Shown here: piece after piece, positions 9,221-17,752 of the stretch
How positions within the stretch are numbered: the first letter of the stretch is position 1
How the letters are laid out: every line of letters begins with the position of its first letter
NCBI GenBank assembly: GCA_004005435.1
Contig: RZWH01000004.1
Coordinates: 317,501 to 381,500 of the forward strand
Reading direction: 5' to 3'
Length of the DNA stretch: 64,000 bases
DNA from: Rhodobacteraceae bacterium CCMM004
GTDB lineage: Bacteria > Pseudomonadota > Alphaproteobacteria > Rhodobacterales > Rhodobacteraceae
The notes under the pieces: generated by a model
What the model was told of the DNA's origin: nothing
What the model saw: only the letters and a program-made list of their open reading frames with translations
Databases searched by the model: none
Position numbers and translations under genes: made by a program

Positions 9221-9772
9221 ATGAGCGACTTTCCCGGCTGGCACGGCACCACGATCATCGGCGTGCGCAAGGGCGGCGAGGTGGTGATCGCGGGCGACGG
9301 GCAGGTGAGCCTGGGCCAGACCGTGATCAAGGGCACCGCGCGCAAGGTCCGGCGGCTCAGCCCCGGCGGCCACGACATCGTTGCGGGGTTCGCCGGATCG
9401 ACCGCCGACGCCTTTACCTTGCTGGAGCGGCTGGAGACCAAGCTGGAGGCGGCGCCGGGGCAGCTGCAGCGCGCCTGCGTTGAGCTGGCCAAGGACTGGC
9501 GCACCGACAAGTACCTGCAAAAGCTGGAGGCGATGCTGATCGTCACGGACGGCCGCGACCTCTATGTCGTGACCGGCGCAGGCGACGTGCTGGAGCCCGA
9601 ACACGACGTTACCGCCATCGGCTCGGGCGGCAACTACGCCCTGGCCGCCGGGCGCGCGCTGATGGACGGCGACCTGTCGGCCGAGGACATCGCCCGCCGC
9701 GCCATGGCCATCGCCGCCGACATCTGCGTCTACACCAACGGGTCGCTGACCGTGGAGCGCCTTCAGGCCTGA
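9221..9772 (+). CDS. hslV: ATP-dependent protease HslUV, peptidase subunit HslV
   Basis: HslV (ClpQ) forms the dodecameric threonine-protease core of the HslUV proteasome-like protease. The 183-residue product has the N-terminal [27 protein letters not shown] block. The nucleophile should be Thr10, exposed after removal of a nine-residue propeptide. The central [10 protein letters not shown] and C-terminal [15 protein letters not shown] blocks are intact. GGAG at 9211 supports the ATG at 9221. Unusually, hslU is not adjacent: an oppositely oriented BrnT/BrnA module lies between them, and the antitoxin gene's end overlaps the last 10 bases of hslV. Confidence 0.95.
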   Translation: MSDFPGWHGTTIIGVRKGGEVVIAGDGQVSLGQTVIKGTARKVRRLSPGGHDIVAGFAGSTADAFTLLERLETKLEAAPGQLQRACVELAKDWRTDKYLQKLEAMLIVTDGRDLYVVTGAGDVLEPEHDVTAIGSGGNYALAAGRALMDGDLSAEDIARRAMAIAADICVYTNGSLTVERLQA

Positions 9773-10053
9773 CCGCGCTTGCGGGCCTCCATGTAGGCCC
9801 GCAGCACCGCGTTCATCCGGGTCTGATACCCCGGCCCCTCGGACTTGAAGAACGCCAGTATGTCTGCGTCCAGCCGCAACGAGATCGGAGTCTTGGGCTC
9901 GGGAACGACCAGGTCCGCGCGGGTCCAGTCGGGCACGAACCCTTCGTCGTCCGCATTTTCCACATCGACGGTATCGAACCGGTCCCAGTCGCTTTCGCTA
10001 CGCATCTTCCGCGCCTGATCGACGGTAACGCGCGTCATATTCTTGTTGCTCAT
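9763..10053 (-). CDS. brnA: BrnA-family antitoxin
   Basis: The 96-residue product has the BrnA antitoxin C-terminal domain. The segment [20 protein letters not shown] followed by [19 protein letters not shown] is the ribbon-helix-helix-like DNA-binding and dimerisation part that represses the operon. The acidic N-terminal half probably wraps the toxin. Its start lies within the 3' end of brnT (56-base overlap), the usual toxin-first order of BrnTA. Its own 3' end overlaps the hslV 3' end by 10 bases on the opposite strand. The ATG is at 10053; a second ATG five codons later is possible. Confidence 0.85.
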   Translation of the reverse strand: MSNKNMTRVTVDQARKMRSESDWDRFDTVDVENADDEGFVPDWTRADLVVPEPKTPISLRLDADILAFFKSEGPGYQTRMNAVLRAYMEARKRGQA

Positions 10054-10324
10054 GTCGCCTGGCCCTCCTGGCCGTGATGAGGCGGATCGTATCTCCGCGT
10101 AGCGCGTAGATCACAGTGGCCACGCGCCCGTTGACGATGCCGATCGCACTGCGCCGTTGCTCGATATCGCTCCGTGCAGGCAGGTCGACATATGGTCCGC
10201 CGAACACCTCCAGCGCGTCATAGAAGTCGATGTAGTGCTTCGCGATGACCGCCCTGCGTTTGTCCCCGTCCCATTCGAAGTCCAAAGAGCTTGCCTCGCG
10301 CCGACCCCTGTAAGGGGTGCGCAC
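9998..10324 (-). CDS. brnT: BrnT-family toxin (RelE-fold RNase)
   Basis: BrnT toxins are ribonucleases that block translation. The product has the family core: [28 protein letters not shown], then [39 protein letters not shown] (Arg-rich end). The GTG at 10324 gives 108 residues with AGG just upstream. A TTG about 13 codons later, right before DFEWDG, would give the commoner shorter N-terminus, so the start is uncertain. It overlaps brnA by 56 bases. Both lie against the direction of hslV and hslU and appear intact. Confidence 0.82.
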   Translation of the reverse strand: MRTPYRGRREASSLDFEWDGDKRRAVIAKHYIDFYDALEVFGGPYVDLPARSDIEQRRSAIGIVNGRVATVIYALRGDTIRLITARRARRHEQQEYDARYRRSGAEDA

Positions 10325-10331
10325 ATCCTGT

Positions 10332-10376
10332 GTATGCGCTGTGTATATACGTATGCGCCATGCATGACTCCGTCAA
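10332..10376 (-). promoter_or_regulatory. Candidate brnTA promoter with operator repeats
   Basis: On the minus strand, TTGACG (10376-10371) and TACGTA (10353-10348) are separated by exactly 17 bases, giving a predicted start near 10341. Two copies of GTATGCGC (plus strand 10332-10339 and 10351-10358) and the palindrome GTATATAC (10343-10350) overlap or flank the -10. This is where a BrnA-type autorepressor would bind. The assignment is from pattern only. Any hslU promoter must lie in the same 117-base gap. Confidence 0.5.
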
Positions 10377-10441
10377 GCCGCTGGCCCCTTCAAACTCCCG
10401 CTCGCAATCCGTATGTGACCGCGGAGCACGAAAGGACCCCC

Positions 10442-11746
10442 ATGACCGACCTGACCCCCCGCGAGATCGTCAGCGAGCTGGACCGCTTCATCATCGGCCA
10501 GAAGGATGCCAAGCGGGCGGTGGCGGTGGCGCTGCGCAACCGCTGGCGACGCAAGCAGTTGGAGGGCGACCTGCGCGACGAGGTCTATCCCAAGAACATC
10601 CTGATGATCGGCCCCACCGGCGTCGGCAAGACCGAGATCAGCCGCCGCCTGGCGCGGCTGGCCCGCGCGCCGTTCCTCAAGGTCGAGGCGACCAAGTTTA
10701 CCGAGGTCGGGTATGTCGGCCGCGACGTGGAGCAGATCGTGCGTGATCTGGTCGAGGCCGCGATCACCATGACCCGCGAGGCGATGCGCAGCGATGTGGC
10801 CGCGCAGGCCCAGCAGAACGCCGAGGACCGCGTGCTGGCCGCGATCGCCGGGGACGGCGCCCGCAGCCAGACGCGCGAGATGTTCCGAGGCAAACTCCGG
10901 CGGGGCGAGCTGGACGATACCGAGATCACGCTGGACCTGACCGAGACGTCCAACCCGTTCGGCAACATGGAGATGCCGGGCATGCCGCCGGGACAGGGGA
11001 TGATGAACTTGGGCGACATCTTCGGCAAGGCGTTCCAGGGCAGGACGGTGCGCAAAACCCTGACCGTCGCCGAGAGCTATGAGGTTCTGCTGCACGAAGA
11101 GGCAGACAAGCTGCTCGACGACGAAGCAGTGACGAAACAGGCGCTGGAGGCGGTAGAGCAGAACGGGATCGTGTTCCTGGACGAGATCGACAAGGTCTGC
11201 GCCCGGGCCGAGACGCGCGGCGCCGATGTCAGCCGCGAGGGGGTGCAGCGCGACCTGCTGCCGCTGATCGAAGGCACGACCGTTTCGACCAAGCACGGGC
11301 CGGTCAAGACCGACCACATCCTGTTCATCGCCAGCGGCGCGTTCCACGTCGCCAAGCCCTCGGACCTGCTGCCCGAGTTGCAGGGGCGGCTGCCGATCCG
11401 GGTGGAGCTGCGCCCGCTGACCGAAGAGGACTTCGTCCGCATCCTGACCGAGACAGACAACGCCCTGACCCGGCAATACTCGGCCCTGATGGGCACCGAG
11501 GAGGTGACGGTGACGTTCTCGGAGGACGGGATCGCCGCACTGGCCCGCATCGCGGCCGAGGTGAACCGCAGCGTCGAGAACATCGGCGCCAGGCGGCTTT
11601 ATACCGTCATGGAGCGCGTGTTCGAGGACCTGTCCTTCGACGCGCCCGACCGGGCCGGGGCCGAGGTGACGGTTGACGCGGCGTTCGTCGAGTCGCACCT
11701 GGGCGAGCTGTCCCGCTCGGCCGACCTCAGCCGCTACGTGCTCTGA
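10442..11746 (+). CDS. hslU: ATP-dependent protease HslUV, ATPase subunit HslU
   Basis: HslU (ClpY) is the AAA+ unfoldase ring that feeds HslV. The 434-residue product has Walker [10 protein letters not shown] (about 57-65), the pore loop GYVGRD (90-95), a variable I-domain and Walker [15 protein letters not shown]. The sensor-2 region [17 protein letters not shown] and the conserved C-terminus ending in RYVL, which docks into HslV, are intact. The ATG at 10442 begins [20 protein letters not shown], the normal N-terminus. Because brnTA separates it from hslV, it cannot share a simple two-gene transcript with a short spacer. Confidence 0.95.
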   Translation: MTDLTPREIVSELDRFIIGQKDAKRAVAVALRNRWRRKQLEGDLRDEVYPKNILMIGPTGVGKTEISRRLARLARAPFLKVEATKFTEVGYVGRDVEQIVRDLVEAAITMTREAMRSDVAAQAQQNAEDRVLAAIAGDGARSQTREMFRGKLRRGELDDTEITLDLTETSNPFGNMEMPGMPPGQGMMNLGDIFGKAFQGRTVRKTLTVAESYEVLLHEEADKLLDDEAVTKQALEAVEQNGIVFLDEIDKVCARAETRGADVSREGVQRDLLPLIEGTTVSTKHGPVKTDHILFIASGAFHVAKPSDLLPELQGRLPIRVELRPLTEEDFVRILTETDNALTRQYSALMGTEEVTVTFSEDGIAALARIAAEVNRSVENIGARRLYTVMERVFEDLSFDAPDRAGAEVTVDAAFVESHLGELSRSADLSRYVL

Positions 11747-11788
11747 TTCCCTCTGTCCTTCGCCTGTGGGCGGAGGCATAGGGCAAGC

Positions 11789-13036
11789 ATGATCCCCTCC
11801 CGGGCCTTCCTGCGCGACAACGCGCCGTTCCTGTCCGTTGGCCTTTTGCTGACGTTTTCGTCCAGCTGGGGGCAGACATTCTTCATTTCGGTCTTCGCCG
11901 GCGAGATCCGGGCGGAGTATGGGCTCAGCCACGCGGGCTGGGGGGCGATCTATTCGGCCGGAACGACGGCGTCAGCCCTGGTGATGGTCTGGGCGGGGGC
12001 GCTGACCGACGTGTTGCGGGTGCGGGTGCTGGGCAGCCTGACGCTGGTCGGTCTGGCGCTGGCCTGCGTCGCGATGGCGGTGTCGTGGACGCTCTGGACG
12101 CTGGTCGTCGCGATCTTTCTGCTGCGGCTGGCGGGGCAGGGCATGTGCAGCCACATCGCGCAGGTCGCCATGGCCCGCTGGTTCGTGGCGACGCGGGGGC
12201 GGGCGCTGTCGGTGGCGGCGATGGGGTTCTCGCTGGGCGAGGCGATCCTGCCGCTGACCTTCGTCGCGCTGATGACGGTGCTCGACTGGCGGGTACTGTG
12301 GGTGGTGGCGGCGGTGCTGGCGCTGGCCGCGCTGCCGATCACGGTGCGCCTGTTAAGGTTGGAGCGCACGCCCCAGGCCATCGCGGCCGAGACCCAGGCG
12401 GTCGGAATGGGCGGGCGGCAGTGGAGCCGCGCCGCGATGGTGCGGCACTGGCTGTTCTGGTGCCTGGTCCCAGCGGTGCTGGGGCCCTCGGCCTTCAACA
12501 CCGCGTTCTTCTTCCAACAAGTCCACCTGGCCGAGGTCAAGGGCTGGGCGCATGTGGAGCTGGTGGCGTTGTTCCCGATCTATACCCTGGCGGGCGTGGC
12601 GGCGATGCTGGTCTCGGGCAGCCTGATCGACCGGATCGGCACCGCCCGGCTGATGCCGCTGTATCAACTGCCGCTGGCCGGCGCGTTCTTTGTCATCGGG
12701 ACGACCGACAGCCTCGCCATGGCCGCGGTGGGCCTGATCCTCATGGCGACGACCCAGGGGTTCAACTCGACCCTCCCAGCGGCGTTCTGGGCCGAGTTCT
12801 ACGGCACCCGCTACCTAGGAGCGATCAAGGCTCTTGCGGCAGCGATCATGGTGTTCGGGTCGGCTCTGGGCCCGCTCCTCAGCGGCTGGCTCATCGACCG
12901 CGGCCGCGACTTCCCGGACCAGATGGTGGGGATCGGCGTGTTCTTCTGCGCGGTCTGCGCGGTGTTGACGGTGGCGGTGGGGCGGGCACGGCCCCTGCTA
13001 CCGCGGGCGGCGGAGGTAGACATAGTAGGCTCCTGA
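11789..13036 (+). CDS. Major facilitator superfamily transporter
   Basis: The 415-residue product has about twelve hydrophobic segments in two halves split by a central loop near residue 200. The cytoplasmic signature between helices 2 and 3 reads GALTDVLRVRVLG, and the matching repeat in the second half is GSLIDRIGTARLMPLYQ. The substrate cannot be told from sequence. It starts 42 bases after hslU. Its 3' end overlaps the convergent smr gene by 39 bases. Confidence 0.85.
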   Translation: MIPSRAFLRDNAPFLSVGLLLTFSSSWGQTFFISVFAGEIRAEYGLSHAGWGAIYSAGTTASALVMVWAGALTDVLRVRVLGSLTLVGLALACVAMAVSWTLWTLVVAIFLLRLAGQGMCSHIAQVAMARWFVATRGRALSVAAMGFSLGEAILPLTFVALMTVLDWRVLWVVAAVLALAALPITVRLLRLERTPQAIAAETQAVGMGGRQWSRAAMVRHWLFWCLVPAVLGPSAFNTAFFFQQVHLAEVKGWAHVELVALFPIYTLAGVAAMLVSGSLIDRIGTARLMPLYQLPLAGAFFVIGTTDSLAMAAVGLILMATTQGFNSTLPAAFWAEFYGTRYLGAIKALAAAIMVFGSALGPLLSGWLIDRGRDFPDQMVGIGVFFCAVCAVLTVAVGRARPLLPRAAEVDIVGS

Positions 13037-13606
13037 TCCGCCATGGCTCCGGTGCGCCTCGGTGACCTGAAGCACGGCGGCGCGCAACGCCCCGGAAGTC
13101 AGCCATTGGGGCACCTGATGCTTGAGCGCCCCGCGGCGGGTAGGGATCGGCCCACCCTCGTCGCGGTCGCGGCCCTTGCCGGTGATGACCAGGACCAGGC
13201 GCTTGCCCGCTGCATGGGCGTCGAGGATGAAGCGGTTCAGGCGACCCTGCGCGTCCGCGAGGGTCATGCCGTGCAGGTCAAGCCGCCCCTCGATCCCGAG
13301 CTTGCCGCGCTTCATCCGTGCGAAGGTCTTTTTGTCCATCGCGAGCGGCTGCGCGGCCAGGCGATCCGACAGGGCCGGGGACAGGTCGTGGCTCGACCGA
13401 GGCGTGGCGTGGGCGCCGATGTTGAAACCGCTGAGGTCGGGCGCCGGGTCGGCCGGACGCTTCGCAGCCGCGCCGGGGGTTTTCGGTGCCGGCGCCGGCG
13501 TCTTTGCCTGTCTGTGCGGATGGAGCGGCTTGGCCGTATGGGCAACCTGCCGCCACAACGCCTCTTCGTCGGGCCGCAGCCCGCGGGGCTCCTTCCGCCG
13601 GGTCAT
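12998..13606 (-). CDS. Smr-domain protein (MutS2/Smr nuclease family)
   Basis: The 202-residue product has a basic, Ala/Pro-rich N-terminal half of low complexity and a C-terminal Smr domain. The domain starts at GRLDLHGMTLADAQGRLNRF (the LDLHG motif), continues with RLVLVITGKGRD and ends with YYVYLRRPR. Smr domains are DNA or RNA nicking and binding modules; the single-domain bacterial forms are poorly characterised. It sits three bases downstream of mltA and is probably the last gene of the tim44-mltA-smr unit. Confidence 0.88.
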   Translation of the reverse strand: MTRRKEPRGLRPDEEALWRQVAHTAKPLHPHRQAKTPAPAPKTPGAAAKRPADPAPDLSGFNIGAHATPRSSHDLSPALSDRLAAQPLAMDKKTFARMKRGKLGIEGRLDLHGMTLADAQGRLNRFILDAHAAGKRLVLVITGKGRDRDEGGPIPTRRGALKHQVPQWLTSGALRAAVLQVTEAHRSHGGSGAYYVYLRRPR

Positions 13607-13609
13607 GGA

Positions 13610-14638
13610 TCAGATGCCTGGCGCGAAGGCAAAGGCCATTTCGATGGGCAGCAGCGCCACCATCCGGCCCCCGTCGCGCACCTGGCCCGCGGCACGGCCC
13701 GCCGCCCGACCGGTGCCATAGAAGATGTCGGCCCGCTGTGCCCCCTTGATCGCCGAGCCGGTGTCCTGGGCCACGGTCAGCCGCCGCAGCGGCGCCTTGC
13801 CCGCCTTTTCGATCCAGACCGGGGCGCCGAGGGGGACGTGCGCGGGATCGACCGCGATGGAGCGCAAGGGCGTGACCGAACGGTTCATCGCCCCGAGCGG
13901 CCCCCGATCAGGCGGGACCTCGTTCACCTCGCGAAAGAACACGTAGGACGGGTTGTGGCGCAAGAGCGCCGCGCCCTCTTGGGGATTGCGGCGGACCCAG
14001 TTGCGGATCACGTCGGCCGACACCTGGTGGTCCTCATAGATGCCGCGGCGCACCAGCTCGCGGCCCACGGACCGGTACTCGTGGCCGTTCTTCCCTCCAT
14101 ATCCCACGCGCAGGGCGGTGCCGTCAGGCAGGCGGATACGCCCCGAGCCCTGGATCTGGAGAAAGAACGCATCCACCGGATCGTCCACCCAAGCGATCTC
14201 CAACCCCTTGCCGTCGAGATGGCCGTCCTCCTCGATCTCGGCCCGGGAATACCATGGAAGGACGTCCAGGTCTGGCGGCACGCGATAGACGGGGTGGCGA
14301 TAGGGGCCCTCGCGGCGCAACGATCCCCTCAGCTCGGGCTCGTAGTAGCCGGTGAAGAGCATGGGCGCCCCGTCTTCGATCAGAACGGGACGAAAGAACG
14401 TCTCGAAAAACGCGCGGGCGTTGGGGCGGGTGTCGGCGATCGCGCACAGCGCCTCCCAGGCCTCACTCCTCATGTCGCGGCAGGTCTCCAGATAGACCTC
14501 CAGAGCAGCGTCGTGGTCGTCGTAGGCCCAGCCGCGCAGATCGCGGAAATCAAGGATGCGGTGGGTCACCTCCGCACCGGCCGGGGCCCCCGCGCCCAAA
14601 ACGCAGGCCAGGGCGGCCGCGGCTGCGGCCCGCCTCAT
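13610..14638 (-). CDS. mltA: Membrane-bound lytic murein transglycosylase A
   Basis: MltA cleaves peptidoglycan glycan strands, leaving 1,6-anhydroMurNAc ends. The 342-residue product begins with an Ala-rich signal peptide (residues 1-22) that shows no clear lipobox, so it may be periplasmic rather than a lipoprotein. The MltA domain includes LFTGYYEPELRGS and FFLQIQGSGRIRLPDG. The C-terminal 3D domain has LRRLTVAQDTGSAIKGAQRAD, with the conserved aspartates. The ATG overlaps the tim44-like stop by four bases. Confidence 0.92.
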   Translation of the reverse strand: MRRAAAAAALACVLGAGAPAGAEVTHRILDFRDLRGWAYDDHDAALEVYLETCRDMRSEAWEALCAIADTRPNARAFFETFFRPVLIEDGAPMLFTGYYEPELRGSLRREGPYRHPVYRVPPDLDVLPWYSRAEIEEDGHLDGKGLEIAWVDDPVDAFFLQIQGSGRIRLPDGTALRVGYGGKNGHEYRSVGRELVRRGIYEDHQVSADVIRNWVRRNPQEGAALLRHNPSYVFFREVNEVPPDRGPLGAMNRSVTPLRSIAVDPAHVPLGAPVWIEKAGKAPLRRLTVAQDTGSAIKGAQRADIFYGTGRAAGRAAGQVRDGGRMVALLPIEMAFAFAPGI

Positions 14639-15303
14639 TCGCCAGTGGCGACGAGCTGCCAGTTGGGATCGTCCGCGCCCATTTTGCGCGCGAAGGTCCA
14701 GACGTCGCGCTGTCGCTTGATCTCGCCCGGATCGCCCTCGACGATGTCGCCACCGATGTCGCGCACCACCGAGGTCATCTCGGTGAGGAAGGTCACGGTG
14801 ATCTCGGCATAGTCGGTCTTGCGATCCAGGGTGGCGCGGGTCAGCTGCGCATTGCGGATCCCGACGATATCGGCATCCACAGTCAGGCCCTGATCGGCGC
14901 GCTGCTCGATCACGCTGTCGAAGGCCGCGGCGACCTCAGGGTCGAGAAAGCCACGCACATCCTCGATGTCGCCCTTTTCGAACGCGGTGAGGATCATCTC
15001 ATAGGCCCCGCGGGCCCCTTGGAGGAACTCGGTCACGTTGAACCCGGGCTCGGCCATCTTCATCGCCGCCAGCGCCTTGGCACTGTCCGACCCGTCCTCG
15101 ACATGATCGGTGATGTCCCGGTCGGGGCCGCCCTCGATCACCTCGAACTCGGGCCGCCGGTCACGCAGGCTCTCGGCCGAGTCCGGCCCAGTCACGGGCG
15201 GTTTCTCGAACCCGTCTCGCGTGCCCAAGACGTTGCGGAGCCGCAAAATCAGGAACACGGCGATCCCGGCGAGAACCAGAAGCTGGATGACGGCGGAACT
15301 CAT
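14635..15303 (-). CDS. Tim44/TimA-family membrane-anchored protein
   Basis: The 222-residue product has one N-terminal membrane segment (AVIQLLVLAGIAVFLILRL), a charged linker and a Tim44-like domain from about residue 90. That domain includes FLQGARGAYEMILTAFEKGD, DVRGFLDPEVAAAFDSVI and a VTFLTEMTSVVRD strand. Bacterial members are thought to be inner-membrane proteins, but their role is not well defined. The ATG at 15303 has GAGGTG seven bases upstream. It is the first gene of the tim44-mltA-smr unit and diverges from fxsA. Confidence 0.85.
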   Translation of the reverse strand: MSSAVIQLLVLAGIAVFLILRLRNVLGTRDGFEKPPVTGPDSAESLRDRRPEFEVIEGGPDRDITDHVEDGSDSAKALAAMKMAEPGFNVTEFLQGARGAYEMILTAFEKGDIEDVRGFLDPEVAAAFDSVIEQRADQGLTVDADIVGIRNAQLTRATLDRKTDYAEITVTFLTEMTSVVRDIGGDIVEGDPGEIKRQRDVWTFARKMGADDPNWQLVATGE

Positions 15304-15411
15304 GGACACCTCGCGAGCGGTCGGGGAATGGAAACGTGCCGACTGCGGACTTATGTAGGTGACGGGTGGGGGCAAGTCCACCGCCCTGCCTTTGCTGTCG
15401 GGAGTTACGCC

Positions 15412-15903
15412 ATGTGGCTATTTGCCCTGTTCGTCGCCGTGCCGCTGATCGAAATCGCCCTGTTCATCCAGGTAGGCGGCGCGATCGGGCTCTGGCCGAC
15501 GCTGTTGATCGTCGTGCTGACGGCACTGGTGGGCACTTGGCTGGTCCGCAGCCAGGGAGCGCTGGCGATGTCGCAGATCCGCGGATCGTTGGAGGGCCTG
15601 ACGGACCCCACCGAGCCGCTCGCACACGGGGCGATGATCCTCTTTGCCGGGGCGCTGTTGCTGACGCCCGGGTTCTTCACCGACGCCGTCGGGTTTTCCC
15701 TGCTGCTGCCGCCGGTGCGGCGCTGGGCCTATCGCACGATCCGCAAGAACATCGAGGTTCGCCGCTTTCGCTATGGCGCGGACCCTGGCCCTCAACCGTC
15801 GCGGCCGGTGCGGCCGTCTGACGACGTCATCGACGGCGACTTTACCGAAATGGACCCGCCAAAGCCCCCAACGCACGGCAACTCCGGCTGGACCCGCCAT
15901 TGA
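15412..15903 (+). CDS. fxsA: FxsA family membrane protein
   Basis: The 163-residue protein has three to four hydrophobic segments in the first 110 residues, beginning MWLFALFVAVPLIEIALFIQ, then LLIVVLTALVGTWLVRSQG and the family motif LLLTPGFFTDAVGFSLLLPP. A polar tail follows. In E. coli, overproduced FxsA relieves phage T7 exclusion by the F plasmid; its normal role is unknown. It starts 108 bases from the divergent tim44-like gene and precedes secB in the same direction, an arrangement typical of alphaproteobacterial origin regions. Confidence 0.88.
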   Translation: MWLFALFVAVPLIEIALFIQVGGAIGLWPTLLIVVLTALVGTWLVRSQGALAMSQIRGSLEGLTDPTEPLAHGAMILFAGALLLTPGFFTDAVGFSLLLPPVRRWAYRTIRKNIEVRRFRYGADPGPQPSRPVRPSDDVIDGDFTEMDPPKPPTHGNSGWTRH

Positions 15904-15958
15904 GGGCGACTGCGCGACCTGTTAGTCAGCCGCGATCGCAGACCAATCGGAGCACCCA

Positions 15959-16468
15959 ATGGCCGAAGACGACCAGACCGCCAGCAACGGCAGCGGCCCC
16001 GCTGCCGCGCCGCCCCAGCAACCCCAGCTCAAGATCCTGGGTCAGTTCATCCGCGACATGTCGTTCGAAAACATCCTCGCCAGCAAGGGCACGATGAGCG
16101 GCCAAGTGACGCCCGAGGTGCAGGTTCAGGTCGCACTGGACGGCAAGAAGCGGCAGCAGGAAAACCAGTTCGAAGTCGTCGGCAAGTTCAAGGTGACGTC
16201 CAAGAACAAGGACACCGAAGACACCCTGTTCCTGCTGGAGCTGGAATACGGCGGCATCTTTTTGATCGAGAACGTGCCGGATGCACAGCTGCACCCGTTC
16301 CTGATGATCGAATGCCCGCGGATGCTGTTTCCCTATGTCCGACGCATCATCAGCGACGTGACGCAGGACGGCGGTTTTCCGCCGCTGGCGCTGGAAACCA
16401 TCGATTTCGTGCAGCTCTATCGCCAGGGCCTGGCCCAGCGGCAGGCCGCACAGGCGCAGCCGAACTAG
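15959..16468 (+). CDS. secB: Protein-export chaperone SecB
   Basis: SecB keeps preproteins unfolded and delivers them to SecA. The 169-residue product has a variable Pro/Gln-rich N-terminus and then the SecB core: LGQFIRDMSFENILA, VQVALDGKKRQQENQFEVVG, LFLLELEYGGIF and the conserved IECPRMLFPYVRRIISDVTQ near residue 120. The C-terminal tail is Gln/Ala-rich. The 3' end overlaps the convergent dnaQ by four bases. Length is normal for alphaproteobacteria. Confidence 0.95.
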   Translation: MAEDDQTASNGSGPAAAPPQQPQLKILGQFIRDMSFENILASKGTMSGQVTPEVQVQVALDGKKRQQENQFEVVGKFKVTSKNKDTEDTLFLLELEYGGIFLIENVPDAQLHPFLMIECPRMLFPYVRRIISDVTQDGGFPPLALETIDFVQLYRQGLAQRQAAQAQPN

Positions 16469-17160
16469 GCCGATCCACCGCGCCGCCACAGGGCGGCCTC
16501 GCCCATCGCGTCGACGAACGCGGAGTGAGCGGCCCGCTCGGCCTCGGTGATCTGAGGCGCGAGCGGGGTGGGGCGAGGCCGCGGCTTCCATGCCGTGTCC
16601 GCGCCAGCGACCCGGTCTTCCTCGCGCCGATCCAGGCCAAAGCCGGGCTGACGCCCCCCGATCAGCTCCAGATAAACCTCTGCGAGGATCTCGGAGTCGA
16701 GCAGCGCGCCGTGCAGAGTGCGGGCGCTGTTGTCGATCCCGAACCGGCGGCAGAGCGCGTCCAGCGACGCCGGCGCGCCGGGAAACCGCTTGCGCGCGAT
16801 GGCCAGCGTGTCGATGGCGCGGTCGTCGGGCAGGGGCGGCAGCCCGATCCACCCCAGCTCGGCGTTCAAGAACTTCATGTCGAACGCGGCGTTGTGGATC
16901 ACCAGCTTGGCATCGCCGACGAAGTCGAGGAACGCCTGGCCGATCGCCTTGAACACCGGCTTGTCCTTGAGAAAGTCGTCGCCCAGCCCGTGGACCTCGA
17001 ATGCCTCCTGCGGCATCGACCGCTCGGGGTTGATGTACTCGTGGTAGGTGGTGCCGGTCGGCATGTGGTTCAGCAACTCGACCGCCCCGATCTCGACAAT
17101 CCGGTCGCCCGTCTCTGGCTCGAAGCCGGTGGTTTCGGTGTCGAGAACGATCTCACGCAT
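16465..17160 (-). CDS. dnaQ: DNA polymerase III epsilon subunit (proofreading exonuclease)
   Basis: Epsilon is the 3'-5' proofreading exonuclease of the Pol III core. The 231-residue product has ExoI (VLDTETTGF, D7 and E9), ExoII (VIHNAAFDMKFLN, about residues 88-100) and ExoIII with the catalytic His-Asp pair in LHGALLDSEILAEVY. The C-terminal tail after about residue 180 should bind the alpha subunit. The start overlaps the coaE stop by eight bases, making it the last gene of maf-aroE-coaE-dnaQ. Confidence 0.93.
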   Translation of the reverse strand: MREIVLDTETTGFEPETGDRIVEIGAVELLNHMPTGTTYHEYINPERSMPQEAFEVHGLGDDFLKDKPVFKAIGQAFLDFVGDAKLVIHNAAFDMKFLNAELGWIGLPPLPDDRAIDTLAIARKRFPGAPASLDALCRRFGIDNSARTLHGALLDSEILAEVYLELIGGRQPGFGLDRREEDRVAGADTAWKPRPRPTPLAPQITEAERAAHSAFVDAMGEAALWRRGGSA

Positions 17161-17752
17161 GGTGGTCTCCTTGCCTGATCCGGCGGACGAGGCCCTGGAC
17201 CGCGGCCTTTGCCCCCTCCGGCGTGTGGGTCTCGATGACGACGTCCGCGCGGCGGCGTTTCTCGGAATCCGGCATCTGGGCCGCCAGGATCGTCTGGAAC
17301 TGCGCCGCGGTCATCCCCGGCCGCTCCAGCACGCGCGCGCGCTGGATCTCGGCCGGGACGCTGACGACGACCACCATGTCCACCGCGTCGGCGCCCCCGG
17401 TCTCGAACAACAGCGGCACGTCGAGCACGGCGATGTCGGCCTGGGTCTCGGCGAGGAATGCGGCCCTGTCTGCGGCGACCAGCGGGTGCACGACCGCCTC
17501 GATCCGGGGCAGGGCGTCCGCATCCTCGGCGATCCAAGCCTTGAGTGCCGGACGGTCGACCGCCCCGTCACGGACGGCCTGGGGCCGCAGTTGTGCGATC
17601 CCCTTCACCGCCGCTCCCCCAACAGAATACAACCGATGCACCGCCGCGTCCGCATCCCACACCGCACAGCCCTCCTCGGCGAACAGCGCGGCGGTCGCCG
17701 ATTTGCCCATGCCGATGGATCCGGTCAACCCAATCGTGAACGGCGCGCTCAT
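17153..17752 (-). CDS. coaE: Dephospho-CoA kinase
   Basis: CoaE phosphorylates the ribose 3'-OH of dephospho-CoA, the last step of CoA synthesis. The 199-residue product has the P-loop GLTGSIGMGKSA (8-19), the WDADAAVHRLY segment and the VLDVPLLFETG strand with the catalytic region. The ATG at 17752 overlaps the aroE stop as ATGA and the 3' end overlaps dnaQ by eight bases, so translation is probably coupled through the operon. Confidence 0.94.
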   Translation of the reverse strand: MSAPFTIGLTGSIGMGKSATAALFAEEGCAVWDADAAVHRLYSVGGAAVKGIAQLRPQAVRDGAVDRPALKAWIAEDADALPRIEAVVHPLVAADRAAFLAETQADIAVLDVPLLFETGGADAVDMVVVVSVPAEIQRARVLERPGMTAAQFQTILAAQMPDSEKRRRADVVIETHTPEGAKAAVQGLVRRIRQGDHHA

